Assembly (NCBI RefSeq): GCF_001542855.1
Contig: NZ_LNBY01000001.1
Location: forward strand, 248,001-312,000
Reading direction: 5' to 3'
DNA: 64,000 bases
DNA from: Erythrobacter sp. AP23
Lineage (GTDB): Bacteria; Pseudomonadota; Alphaproteobacteria; Sphingomonadales; Sphingomonadaceae
Under the pieces are notes generated by a model that made no database searches, had not been told where the DNA came from, and saw nothing but the letters and a program-made list of their open reading frames with translations. The position numbers and the translations under genes were made by a program. Position 1 is the stretch's first letter. Every line of letters begins with the position of its first letter. Of the stretch, positions 9,678 to 17,486 are shown one piece after another.

Positions 9678-9695
9678 ATTACATTAATGTGACAC
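9678..9695 (-). promoter_or_regulatory. Candidate Pho box upstream of the porin gene
   Basis: On the minus strand it reads GTGTCACATTAATGTAAT, with TGTCA and TGTAA half-sites starting 11 bases apart. A possible -10 hexamer, TCATAG, follows after seven bases, a plausible geometry for a PhoB-activated promoter lacking a -35 element. It lies 57 bases before the porin ATG. Binding by PhoB is inferred. Confidence 0.6.
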
Positions 9696-9755
9696 TTCGG
9701 CACTGACTTTGTGACGTCTGATACAACCGCATGAAAAACAGCCAATTGCGTCGGA

Positions 9756-10943
9756 TCAAGTTTCTGCCTCCTCGCGTTCCAGCGGTAGGGTAACCGTGAC
9801 GCGCGTGCCCTCGCCAAGCGTGCTGTCGATGTCCAACCGTCCGCGATGGCGTTCGACGATATGCTTGACGATGGCGAGCCCGAGGCCCGTGCCCCCCGAG
9901 GCGCGGCTTCGGCCGGGATCCGTGCGATAGAACCGACGGGTGAGGTGGGGAATGTGCTCGGGCGCAATTCCATCGCCGCGGTCGGTGACCGTCATTCGCA
10001 GGCGATTTTGTCCCTTGGGATGCAAGCGGACGGTAACGGGCTGGCTTGGCGAGCCATATTTGAAGCCGTTGTCGACCAGGTTGCGAACGAGTTGTTCGAG
10101 CTGCTGCTGGTCACCGCGAATCGTGAATTCGCCCGTCGCTTCGAAATCGAGCCACTTGCTGCGATTTCCACCAGCCGCATCATGTGCCGCGCGTTCTGCG
10201 AGCTTGGCGAATTCGAGCGTGTGTTCGGGTAGATCGTGCTTTTCTGCTTCGATCCTAGACAGCGACATCAGATCGCTGACGAGGTCCTGCAAACGCTTGG
10301 CTTCGCGCTGGATCGTGCCGAGAAATTTGTCGGCCATCTTGGGATCGAGGTTCTCGACATCTTCGCGCAGCGTTTCGACGTAGCCGATGATCGCGGCCAG
10401 CGGCGTGCGCAATTCGTGGCTGGCATTTGCGACGAAATCGGTGTGCGCGCGGGCGATATCGGCTTCGGCGGTCTTGTTGACGAACTCGATGACGGCGAGT
10501 TCGCCTGGCAGGGTCTTGCGGTTGATCCGCCAGATGTCGGTCCGGCGGGCGAGGCCGCGGACCACCGCGCCGCCTTCTGCATTGCGCTCGAGCAGGCGGA
10601 TGGCTTCCGGCTGGCGCAGCGCCATTCGCACGTCCTGTCCGACGATGTGGCCGCCCAACAGCTTGCGCGCCGAGAGATTGGCGATGACCACGCGGTCGCG
10701 CTCCGTGATTACGACGGGCGTCTCGGAGTGCTCGAAAAGGTCGGCCATATTGTCCCGGGTGAAGGCACGGCCCGACGACACTTCTTTGACCTCTGGCGGA
10801 CGCGCCGCAACGAGATAGAGCGAGCCGATCCAGACTATCAGGACAAGGCCGACATAGACGAGGTCGATCTCTAGCGTTGCAAGGATCGTGCAGGCGGCGA
10901 CTGCCAGCACGAATCCGGACCAGGGAAAGCTTCGCTTGCTCAT
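9756..10943 (-). CDS. phoR: Phosphate regulon sensor histidine kinase PhoR
   Basis: 395-residue membrane kinase that phosphorylates PhoB under phosphate limitation. Two close membrane segments lie in the first 47 residues with almost no periplasmic loop, as in PhoR proteins that sense through Pst/PhoU rather than by ligand binding. A PAS-like region (about 65-155) precedes the HisKA domain with the phospho-acceptor His176 in ASHELRTPL, and the HATPase domain with N-box LVRNLVDNGFKYGS and G-boxes DRGDGIAPEH and GGTGLGLAIVKHI. It is the first gene of the phosphate cluster, separated from the porin by 135 bases that contain the Pho box. Confidence 0.94.
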   Translation of the reverse strand: MSKRSFPWSGFVLAVAACTILATLEIDLVYVGLVLIVWIGSLYLVAARPPEVKEVSSGRAFTRDNMADLFEHSETPVVITERDRVVIANLSARKLLGGHIVGQDVRMALRQPEAIRLLERNAEGGAVVRGLARRTDIWRINRKTLPGELAVIEFVNKTAEADIARAHTDFVANASHELRTPLAAIIGYVETLREDVENLDPKMADKFLGTIQREAKRLQDLVSDLMSLSRIEAEKHDLPEHTLEFAKLAERAAHDAAGGNRSKWLDFEATGEFTIRGDQQQLEQLVRNLVDNGFKYGSPSQPVTVRLHPKGQNRLRMTVTDRGDGIAPEHIPHLTRRFYRTDPGRSRASGGTGLGLAIVKHIVERHRGRLDIDSTLGEGTRVTVTLPLEREEAET

Positions 10944-11005
10944 GGCCGCGCGGCTTAGCGAGGGGCGGCACTGCGCGCCAGCGGCTTTTCGAAACTTGGG
11001 GAAGG

Positions 11006-11080
11006 TGGTGACCCGTACGGGAATCGAACCCGTGTTTCAGCCGTGAAAGGGCCGCGTCCTAACCGCTAGACGAACGGGCC
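11006..11080 (-). tRNA. tRNA-Glu (anticodon TTC), copy 1
   Basis: A 75-base tRNA including an encoded 3' CCA. The acceptor stem pairs GGCCCGT with ACGGGTC (one G-U pair), the T-arm has GGTTCGATTCC, and the anticodon loop reads CTTTCAC, giving TTC for Glu. The sequence is identical to the copy 121 bases away. Confidence 0.97.
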
Positions 11081-11126
11081 ACATGCGTGGCGCTTTTCGC
11101 GGATTGCCAAGGCAATACCGCCACCG

Positions 11127-11201
11127 TGGTGACCCGTACGGGAATCGAACCCGTGTTTCAGCCGTGAAAGGGCCGCGTCCTAACCGCTAGACGAACGGGC
11201 C
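11127..11201 (-). tRNA. tRNA-Glu (anticodon TTC), copy 2
   Basis: Second copy, identical over the mature 72 bases and with encoded CCA. It is transcriptionally upstream of copy 1 and probably shares a precursor with it. The 46 bases between the copies are unrelated to the tRNA. Confidence 0.97.
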
Positions 11202-11285
11202 ACACCCGCTTGGCGGGTCGGTGGCGTGGCGGGCCAATTAGGCGCGGGGGTGCGGGCCGTCAACCCTCGAATGCGTGCATTTTCG

Positions 11286-13064
11286 TCAATCGGCCCAGGC
11301 GGCATCCTCGAGGTGCAGCTCGGCCTGCGGTCTGCTACCCCAATCGTCGATCTTGACCCGCCCCGCAAGCCACAGTCGGCGACCGCGCGAGCCGTGCAGG
11401 AGGGCTTGACCCATATCGCTGTCGGCGGCGCGAAAGGCGATGCCCTTGAAACTCTTGCCATCGTCGCCGGCCGCGATCAGGCGAACATGGTCCATCCCCA
11501 CGATATCGCATTTGACGAGCCGGACCGGTCCCACGGCGACGCGCGGACCGGGCCAGCCGACGCCATAGGGTCCGGCTTGTTCGAGCGACTGCACCAACTC
11601 GGGCGTCAATCCGCCTGGGGCGACCGCGAGGTCGAGCGCCATTGCGCGGTTTGCCGAGGCGCGCGCGACCTGGCTTTCGAGTGCCGCGTCGAGCCATTCG
11701 GCGAGCGCGTCGACCTTGTCTGCGGCCACGGTCAGTCCGGCGGCCATCGCATGTCCGCCGCCCGCGACCAGCAATCCCTCGTCGCGTGCGCGGATTATCG
11801 CAGCGCCAAGGTCGACCCCGGCGACCGAGCGCCCGGAACCCTTGCCGGTCTCGCCATCGAGGGCCACCACCAGCGAGGGCTTGCCAGTCTTTTCCTTGAT
11901 CCGGCCGGCGACGATGCCGATCACACCGGGGTGCCAGCCTTCGCCCGCGAGCAGGTGGACGGCACGGTTGTGTTGCGCTGCCAGTTGTTCTTCAGCCGCT
12001 TCCTGTACCGCCGCCTCGATCGTGCGGCGCTCTTCGTTGAGGGCGGACAATTGCGCGGCGATTTCGCGCGCTTCCTCGGGATCTTGCGTGGTCAGCAGGC
12101 GAACACCCAGAGTGGACTCGCCTACGCGTCCGCCGGCATTGATGCGCGGTCCTAGGGCAAAGCCGAGGTCGGAACAGGCGGGAGCGCGCTTGAGCCGGCT
12201 CGCATCGATCAACGCGCCCATGCCGATATTGTCGCGCCGGGCCATAACCTTGAGGCCTTGCGAAACGAATGCGCGGTTGAGGCCGTGCAAAGCGGCGACA
12301 TCGGCCACCGTACCCAGCGCCACGACATCGAGCAGGGACAGCAGGTCGGGCTCTTTGCGCTGCGCGAAAAAGCCGCGTTCACGCAAGGTGCGGACCAATG
12401 CGATCGCAAGCAGGAAGGCGACGCCGACAGCGGCGAGGTGGCCATGCGCCGCGGCCTCGTCTTCTTCGTCCAGCCGGTTGGGATTGACCAGAGCGACCGT
12501 CTTGGGAAGTTCGGCGGAGCATTTGTGGTGGTCGACCACGATAACGTCGATGCCGGCTTCATGCGCCATACCAAGCGCCTCGTGCGCCATGGCCCCGCAA
12601 TCGACTGTCACGATCAGGCTGGAACCGGCCTCGCCGAGCTTGACCAGCGCCTCGCCGGAGGGGCCATAGCCTTCGAGCAGGCGGTCGGGGATGTAGTATC
12701 CCGCCTCCGTTCCCAGATCGCGCAACAGGCGGATCAACAATGCCGAACTGGTCGCCCCGTCGACGTCGTAATCGCCGTAGATCGTGATCGTCTCGCCCGC
12801 GATGACCGCCTGCGCGATCCGGTCTGCGGCAACATCCATGTCACGGAACACCGATGGGTCGGGCAGGAAATTGCGAAGTGTGGGATTACGATGGCGCTCG
12901 AGATCCTCGGGCTCGACCCCGCGCGACAGCAAGAGCTGCCGGACGATATCGTCTTCCAATGCGGATCGGCTACCCAATTCCATATTCCCCCCCCGCCAGC
13001 GCCAGGCGCGACCGGTGAGAGAAGAGGAAACCCCGAAAACATGCGAGAGGGCCTGCGATGCCAT
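11286..13064 (-). CDS. recJ: Single-stranded-DNA-specific exonuclease RecJ
   Basis: 592-residue 5'-3' single-strand exonuclease of the DHH superfamily, acting in RecF-pathway recombination and mismatch repair. Metal-binding motifs are clear: YGDYDVDGATSS (motif I), VDCGA, and VVDHHKC (the DHH motif). The DHHA1 segment carries the GGGHAMAAG motif, and an OB-like C-terminal region follows. I chose the ATG giving MASQALSHVFGVSSSLTGRAW because the next residues match the usual RecJ N-terminus; a GTG 32 codons upstream would crowd the divergent flavodoxin gene. Confidence 0.93.
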   Translation of the reverse strand: MASQALSHVFGVSSSLTGRAWRWRGGNMELGSRSALEDDIVRQLLLSRGVEPEDLERHRNPTLRNFLPDPSVFRDMDVAADRIAQAVIAGETITIYGDYDVDGATSSALLIRLLRDLGTEAGYYIPDRLLEGYGPSGEALVKLGEAGSSLIVTVDCGAMAHEALGMAHEAGIDVIVVDHHKCSAELPKTVALVNPNRLDEEDEAAAHGHLAAVGVAFLLAIALVRTLRERGFFAQRKEPDLLSLLDVVALGTVADVAALHGLNRAFVSQGLKVMARRDNIGMGALIDASRLKRAPACSDLGFALGPRINAGGRVGESTLGVRLLTTQDPEEAREIAAQLSALNEERRTIEAAVQEAAEEQLAAQHNRAVHLLAGEGWHPGVIGIVAGRIKEKTGKPSLVVALDGETGKGSGRSVAGVDLGAAIIRARDEGLLVAGGGHAMAAGLTVAADKVDALAEWLDAALESQVARASANRAMALDLAVAPGGLTPELVQSLEQAGPYGVGWPGPRVAVGPVRLVKCDIVGMDHVRLIAAGDDGKSFKGIAFRAADSDMGQALLHGSRGRRLWLAGRVKIDDWGSRPQAELHLEDAAWAD

Positions 13065-13144
13065 GTGGTCGACAATAGCTGCTGCGTGCGGGCGGCGATA
13101 GTTCCGCCGATTGACAATCGACAGGCGCTGGCGATGCTTCATCG

Positions 13145-13630
13145 ATGTCCACAGACCCACTGCTCATCATCTGGCACAGTCGTACCGGAACCAGCGAACA
13201 GATCGCTCGCGCGGCAAACCGGGGTTCGGGGGAGGGCGGTCGCCTAATGCGCGCCGCCGACGTCTCGCCGGAAGATCTCCTCGCGGCCGGCGGGTATCTG
13301 TTCTGTTGCCCGGAAAATCTAGCCAGCATGAGCGGTGAAATGAAGGAGATGTTCGACCGCTGCTACTACCCCGTCCTCGGGCGGATCGAAGGCAGACCCT
13401 ATGCCACGGTCATCGCCGCCGGTTCCGATGGGGAAGGCGCCCAGCGGCAGATCGATCGAATCGCAACGGGTTGGCGGCTCAAGCGCGTGACCGAACCGTG
13501 GATCGAGATGATGGATGCGCAGGAGCCGGAAGAAATCCTGGCCCCGAAGACGGTCGATGAAGCGTCGCTGGACAGGGCGGCCGAACTCGGAGCGGCGCTG
13601 GCCGAAGGGATTGCGCAGGGCATCTTCTGA
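13145..13630 (+). CDS. Flavodoxin-family protein
   Basis: 161-residue protein with a flavodoxin/NADPH-dependent FMN reductase-like fold. The N-terminal WHSRTGTSEQIARA segment is the FMN phosphate-binding loop, GGYLFCCPENLASMSGEMKEMFDR matches the region that covers the flavin, and TVIAAGSDGEGAQRQIDRI follows as in FMN reductases. Cytoplasmic; partner and substrate are unknown. It is divergent from recJ with 80 bases between the starts. Confidence 0.8.
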   Translation: MSTDPLLIIWHSRTGTSEQIARAANRGSGEGGRLMRAADVSPEDLLAAGGYLFCCPENLASMSGEMKEMFDRCYYPVLGRIEGRPYATVIAAGSDGEGAQRQIDRIATGWRLKRVTEPWIEMMDAQEPEEILAPKTVDEASLDRAAELGAALAEGIAQGIF

Positions 13631-13731
13631 AGTTCATCCGATCTCGATCATAAACCCCATGCGGACTCGACGGGGTATCGGATTGCGGTCAAGGTTGCGG
13701 TCATGGGGGAGAAGGGCGGCGGCAAACGGTG

Positions 13732-14535
13732 ATGGACCACGCGCGAAGCGGCAGAAAGCATGCGCCGGCCGCGCGCGGCTTGGTGCTCTTGTTCGAACAT
13801 GGGAGCCGGCCCGACCGCGAAACCATTCGAGCGGCATTGGCGCATCACCCCCGCATCTCGATCAGCCACGATCCCGCCATCGCTGCGCATGCGCCGCATG
13901 TCGTGGTTCGAAAGGATCCTTCGGAAGACGATTCCGATTGGCTCGAATTGCTTGCCGATGGATTGACCTTCGACCTGTTCGGCATGTGTCCGGGGCCCGG
14001 AATCGCCATTCCGGAAATCGAATATCTGTTCAATTGCGAAGTCGAAAGCGAGGCGTCGGGCGAAGCGCTCGGGCTCTTTCCCGGTCCGCATATCGCGCAT
14101 GGTGCGAAGGCTCTGCCCATCGTGCGCACACTCCTGGGCCTGGGTGCCGCACTGACCAGGTCACTCGACGGCATCAGGACCGTCTGCTGGCCACCCGCGC
14201 GTTCGGCGATTGCTCCGAGATTCTTCGCCCGGACTGTCGATGCCTGGCTTGCCGGCGGGCCGTTCCCCGCTCTCGGCATGCTCGGTATGCGCTTCGACGA
14301 GCGAGGGGCGCTGACCACCGAGGGGCTGGATTTTTTTATCGGCAGCGAAATGGCGATCGAGCCCGGCTTGTGCACCGATAGAACCGCGGCAACGCGTCTC
14401 GCCGTGCGTGTCGTACACGAACTGGTAGGTCGCGAATGCTTGTCGGCCAGCCGCGAATTCGTAACCGAGGCCGGCGACACGCTATTGCTCGTACCCGATC
14501 CCGACGCAGGACTTATCCGGATCACCCGCGCTTAG
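13732..14535 (+). CDS. Conserved-looking hypothetical protein
   Basis: 267-residue protein that I do not recognise. It has no signal peptide or membrane helix, a hydrophobic N-terminal strand (GLVLLFEHG) and a recurrent Asp/Glu/Pro-rich composition. The middle contains LFGMCPGPGIAIPEIEYLF and a long ALPIVRTLLGLGAALTRSL helix, and the end reads LLLVPDPDAGLIRI. An in-frame GTG sits one codon upstream of the chosen ATG. It ends seven bases before the AHH nuclease gene and probably shares its transcript. Codon use matches its neighbours, so it looks resident rather than newly acquired. Confidence 0.65.
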   Translation: MDHARSGRKHAPAARGLVLLFEHGSRPDRETIRAALAHHPRISISHDPAIAAHAPHVVVRKDPSEDDSDWLELLADGLTFDLFGMCPGPGIAIPEIEYLFNCEVESEASGEALGLFPGPHIAHGAKALPIVRTLLGLGAALTRSLDGIRTVCWPPARSAIAPRFFARTVDAWLAGGPFPALGMLGMRFDERGALTTEGLDFFIGSEMAIEPGLCTDRTAATRLAVRVVHELVGRECLSASREFVTEAGDTLLLVPDPDAGLIRITRA

Positions 14536-14541
14536 GCTCTC

Positions 14542-15075
14542 GTGAAGGGACGGGCACCAAACCAAGCAACGATCCCTCGAAAACGTCTCCCGTTTCGGGC
14601 GGTCAACCGGCGCGGTTCGCCGCAACACGATCCCGGTCTGCAGAGGCATCATCTCCTACCCCGCCAATTGCTGGGTGAGGCGTGTTTCGAGCCGCTGTTC
14701 GATATTCTGGGCGCAGATCGAATCGGCTTCGACGATTTTCGCCTGAACGGTCTGCTGTTGCCAGCGAGCGAAGAAGCCGCCCTGCGGCTCGCGCTACCGC
14801 TTCACCGGGGGCCGCATCGCAATTACAACCAGATGGTCATCGAACGCGTTGGCAGCGTCGAAAGGCAATGGTCGCGCCAGAATCTTGCCGACCCGCACGG
14901 GGCGGCGCAGATGGCGCTGATGCGGCTCGCCGTGCTCCAGCGCGCCCTGCGTCGGCGGCTGCTCGACGAACGCAAACCGCTGCGGCTCAACCGCAGGGAC
15001 CCGCTCGGAAGGGGAATCGATTTCTCCGACCTCGATGCGATGGCCGAAGTCTTGTGGGGCGCGACTGCGCCCTAA
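14542..15075 (+). CDS. Stand-alone AHH-family HNH/endonuclease VII-like nuclease
   Basis: 177-residue protein carrying the AHH nuclease signature of the HNH/Endo VII superfamily: LQRHHLLPRQLL at about residues 33-44 (paired His36/His37), FDDFRLNGLLLP, and LHRGPHRNYN with the second His set. AHH domains are usually the toxic C-terminus of large polymorphic toxins; here the domain is nearly the whole protein, without a secretion leader or an obvious immunity partner. A cytoplasmic house role is therefore as likely as a toxin role. The GTG start follows the previous stop by six bases; the stop shares CTAA with the convergent nitronate monooxygenase gene. Confidence 0.75.
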   Translation: MKGRAPNQATIPRKRLPFRAVNRRGSPQHDPGLQRHHLLPRQLLGEACFEPLFDILGADRIGFDDFRLNGLLLPASEEAALRLALPLHRGPHRNYNQMVIERVGSVERQWSRQNLADPHGAAQMALMRLAVLQRALRRRLLDERKPLRLNRRDPLGRGIDFSDLDAMAEVLWGATAP

Positions 15076-16040
15076 GCGGTCGCCTTGGCCAGTGCTTCCT
15101 TGGCCGCGACGTATTCACGCTCAAGGCGAGCGACGGTGTCTTCGACGGGAGCGCTTTCCCTGACCGTACCGATACCCTGGCCCGATCCCCAGATATCCTT
15201 CCACGCCTTGGCCTTGGTGTTGCCGCCGCTGCCGAAATTCATTTTGCTGGGATCGCTCTCGGGCAAATTTTCGGGATCGAGGCCCGCGCCTTCGATGCTC
15301 GAGCGCAGGTAATTGCCATGCACTCCGGTGAAGAGATTGGTGTAGACGATGCCATCGGCGCTGCCTTCTACGATGGCCTGCTTGTAGCGTTCGTCGGCAT
15401 TGGCCTCGGTAGTGGCGATCCAGGGGGAGCCGATGTAAGCGAAATCCGCACCCAGCGCCTGTGCGCCCAGGATCGAGCGGCCGTGTCCGATCGAGCCCGA
15501 CAGCGCGACGAGGCCGTCGAACCAGTCACGGATTTCCTGCATCAGGGCGAATGGGCTGAGCACGCCGGCATGTCCGCCGGCACCCGCAGCAACCGGGATC
15601 AGGCCGGTCGCGCCCTTCTCGATCGCCTTTCGCGCGAAGCGGTTGTTGATGACGTCGTGCAAGGTAATGCCGCCCCAATTGTCTACCGCCTGGAAGACTT
15701 CCTCGCGCGCCCCGAGCGAGGTGATGACCATCGGCACCTGCCATTTGGCGCAGGTCTGCATGTCCGCATCGAGCCGGTCGTTCGACTTGTGGACGATCTG
15801 GTTGACGGCATAAGGGGCCGCCGGGCGATCCGGATTGTCGCGATTGTGCGCCGCGAGCTCTTCGGTAATCTGGTGCAGCCATTCGTCGACCTGGCTCTGC
15901 GGACGGGCATTGAGCGCCGGGAAGGCGCCCACGATCCCCGCCTTGCACTGCGCGATGACGAGTTCCGGCCCCGAGACGATGAACAGCGGCGAACCGATGA
16001 CGGGCAGGCGCAGCCTGTCGAAAGGGGCGGGCAGGGTCAT
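15072..16040 (-). CDS. Nitronate monooxygenase family flavoprotein
   Basis: 322-residue TIM-barrel FMN enzyme of the nitronate monooxygenase (2-nitropropane dioxygenase) family, which oxidises alkyl nitronates. The N-terminus RLRLPVIGSPLFIVSGPELV, the AGAGGHAGVLSPFALMQEI flavin-phosphate loop, and the ALSGSIGHGRSILGAQALGADFAYIGSPW segment are typical. Cytoplasmic. A 19-base perfect-arm palindrome lies 66 bases upstream and may be its operator. The physiological substrate is unknown; in this class such enzymes sometimes sit with fatty-acid or acyl-CoA catabolism. Confidence 0.88.
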   Translation of the reverse strand: MTLPAPFDRLRLPVIGSPLFIVSGPELVIAQCKAGIVGAFPALNARPQSQVDEWLHQITEELAAHNRDNPDRPAAPYAVNQIVHKSNDRLDADMQTCAKWQVPMVITSLGAREEVFQAVDNWGGITLHDVINNRFARKAIEKGATGLIPVAAGAGGHAGVLSPFALMQEIRDWFDGLVALSGSIGHGRSILGAQALGADFAYIGSPWIATTEANADERYKQAIVEGSADGIVYTNLFTGVHGNYLRSSIEGAGLDPENLPESDPSKMNFGSGGNTKAKAWKDIWGSGQGIGTVRESAPVEDTVARLEREYVAAKEALAKATA

Positions 16041-16106
16041 GTCGGGCAGATCCTCTCTGATGTCGTGAGAGGCGGGCGTATGGTGCGTTTACCCGCTTGT
16101 CGAGGG

Positions 16107-16125
16107 TGACGTTACGTAAACGTCA
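16107..16125 (-). promoter_or_regulatory. Palindromic operator candidate TGACGTT-N5-AACGTCA
   Basis: Seven-base perfect inverted arms around ACGTA. It overlaps the stop codon of the amidohydrolase gene and lies upstream of nitronate monooxygenase on the same strand. Its TTTACGTAA core resembles MerR-type LiuR or TetR-type acyl-CoA regulator sites as I remember them; the regulator here is unknown. Confidence 0.4.
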
Positions 16126-17172
16126 AGCGTCGGGCAGGATGTGTTCGATGTCGTAGATCCGGGCTGCCGTACCGGCGAAGAGAGCGCGTTTTTCCTCCGC
16201 GCTATGCCCCTTGGCGAGCCGCTTGAACGCATTCCACAACACCGGATAGCTGGCCCCCCAGCGATCGACGGGATAGTTCGATTCGAACATCGCCCGATCC
16301 GCTCCGAACGCCTCGATGCAAGTTTCGATATAGGGGCGCCAAAGCCCTGCCACATGTTCCGAGCCGTAACCTTTTGCAGGGCCTTCGTCCGGCAATCCAC
16401 AAAATGCCATGGCGAGACCGCCCAGCTTGACGGCCACGTTGGGGCATTCGGCGATGGCATGGATCGAGCGCCGCCAACTGTCGAAGCGCTCGTGCAGCTT
16501 GCCACGATAGGAGGCGATGCCGAGCGGCGTGCCGCAATGGTCGAGGATGAACTGCTGATCGGGAAAGGCCCTGGCCAGATCGAGCACGTCGCCGAGTTGC
16601 GGCTCGAGCAGCCAGGCGTCGAATGTGAGGCCGTACTCGGCATAAGCTGCCATGCCGGCGCGAAATTCGTCCGAGCCGTATAGCCCTTCGGGCGCATGGA
16701 AGGGCGGGCCGAGCACTTCGGGATCCGCGTCCCAGGCCGCTGCATGGCGGATGCCCTTGAAGCGGCCATTACCTGCGGCCACCAGCGCCTCGATTACCGG
16801 CTTGACCGCATCGCCCAGCGTCAGGTCCGCATGTCCGACAATTGCCGCGCAGGGCCGGTAATCGCCATAGAGTCCGCTGGCCCCCTGCGCCGCCACGCCA
16901 TTGACGAATTCGACTTCGCCGACGGGTTTCATTGCCTCGTCTCGGCTCGCATCGTAGAAGGCGCCGCATTCCATGAATACCGTACCGACGATGTTGTGAC
17001 CGGTGTGCGTATCCGCATGCAGTTGGTCGAAGGTGTAATAGGCCGCGCCGGCAATGGCTTCGATGAAATCGTGACGTGGCTCGGGAAAGGCCGACACCAG
17101 AGGTCGCAAGTCCCACAAATGGTGGTGCGGATCGATAATCGGCAGTTCGGATTCGAGGATATCCTCACTCAT
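16123..17172 (-). CDS. Amidohydrolase-2 family metal-dependent hydrolase
   Basis: 349-residue TIM-barrel hydrolase of the amidohydrolase-related (Amidohydro_2) family, which includes 2-pyrone-4,6-dicarboxylate lactonase and related lactonases. The metal-binding IIDPHHHLWDL sits right after the start, FILDHCGTPLG supplies a further conserved His, and FESNYPVDRWGASY carries the late Asp region. The ATG coding MSEDILES was chosen because the metal motif follows within 15 residues; the open frame upstream encodes nothing family-like. The substrate is probably a lactone or carboxylated ring compound, but nothing nearby specifies it. Confidence 0.85.
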   Translation of the reverse strand: MSEDILESELPIIDPHHHLWDLRPLVSAFPEPRHDFIEAIAGAAYYTFDQLHADTHTGHNIVGTVFMECGAFYDASRDEAMKPVGEVEFVNGVAAQGASGLYGDYRPCAAIVGHADLTLGDAVKPVIEALVAAGNGRFKGIRHAAAWDADPEVLGPPFHAPEGLYGSDEFRAGMAAYAEYGLTFDAWLLEPQLGDVLDLARAFPDQQFILDHCGTPLGIASYRGKLHERFDSWRRSIHAIAECPNVAVKLGGLAMAFCGLPDEGPAKGYGSEHVAGLWRPYIETCIEAFGADRAMFESNYPVDRWGASYPVLWNAFKRLAKGHSAEEKRALFAGTAARIYDIEHILPDA

Positions 17173-17486
17173 CGGCTGCTTACTCCCCTTCGCTGCCGTT
17201 AAGGTCACATGTCGAAGCCCCGCAAGCGAGGCCTGCGGGATGGAACACGTGGAGCGGAGGTCTGACAAGAGAAATTAGGGGGCGACCGCCCTGATTGCCA
17301 ATTGTGTTCGATGGAGCGGTGAGGGAAGCAGGTTCAACCTTCCGGGCGATTCTTCGGCATGGCGATCGAGCAAGCTCACGGATCATATCCCCTCGGCGGC
17401 GCCCACTAGGTGATTTTACTCATCCATGGTCCTTCGTGCCGTTAACCCTGCCCGGCTAACGCCGTCCTAAGGGGGTGACCGATCGA
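17173..17486. other. Divergent intergenic region
   Basis: About 310 bases between the amidohydrolase and the diguanylate cyclase starts. It must hold both promoters. The only clear element is an AAGGGGG Shine-Dalgarno-like run ending 12 bases before the cyclase ATG. I see no credible small gene, repeat or terminator. Confidence 0.6.

Noticed and set aside
10944-11005. Possible Pho box before phoR
   Set aside because: No pair of TGTNA half-sites at 11-base spacing could be found.
11006-11201. tRNA pair as an integration site for a genomic island
   Set aside because: Both tRNAs are complete and flanked by housekeeping genes; no integrase or partial tRNA copy nearby.
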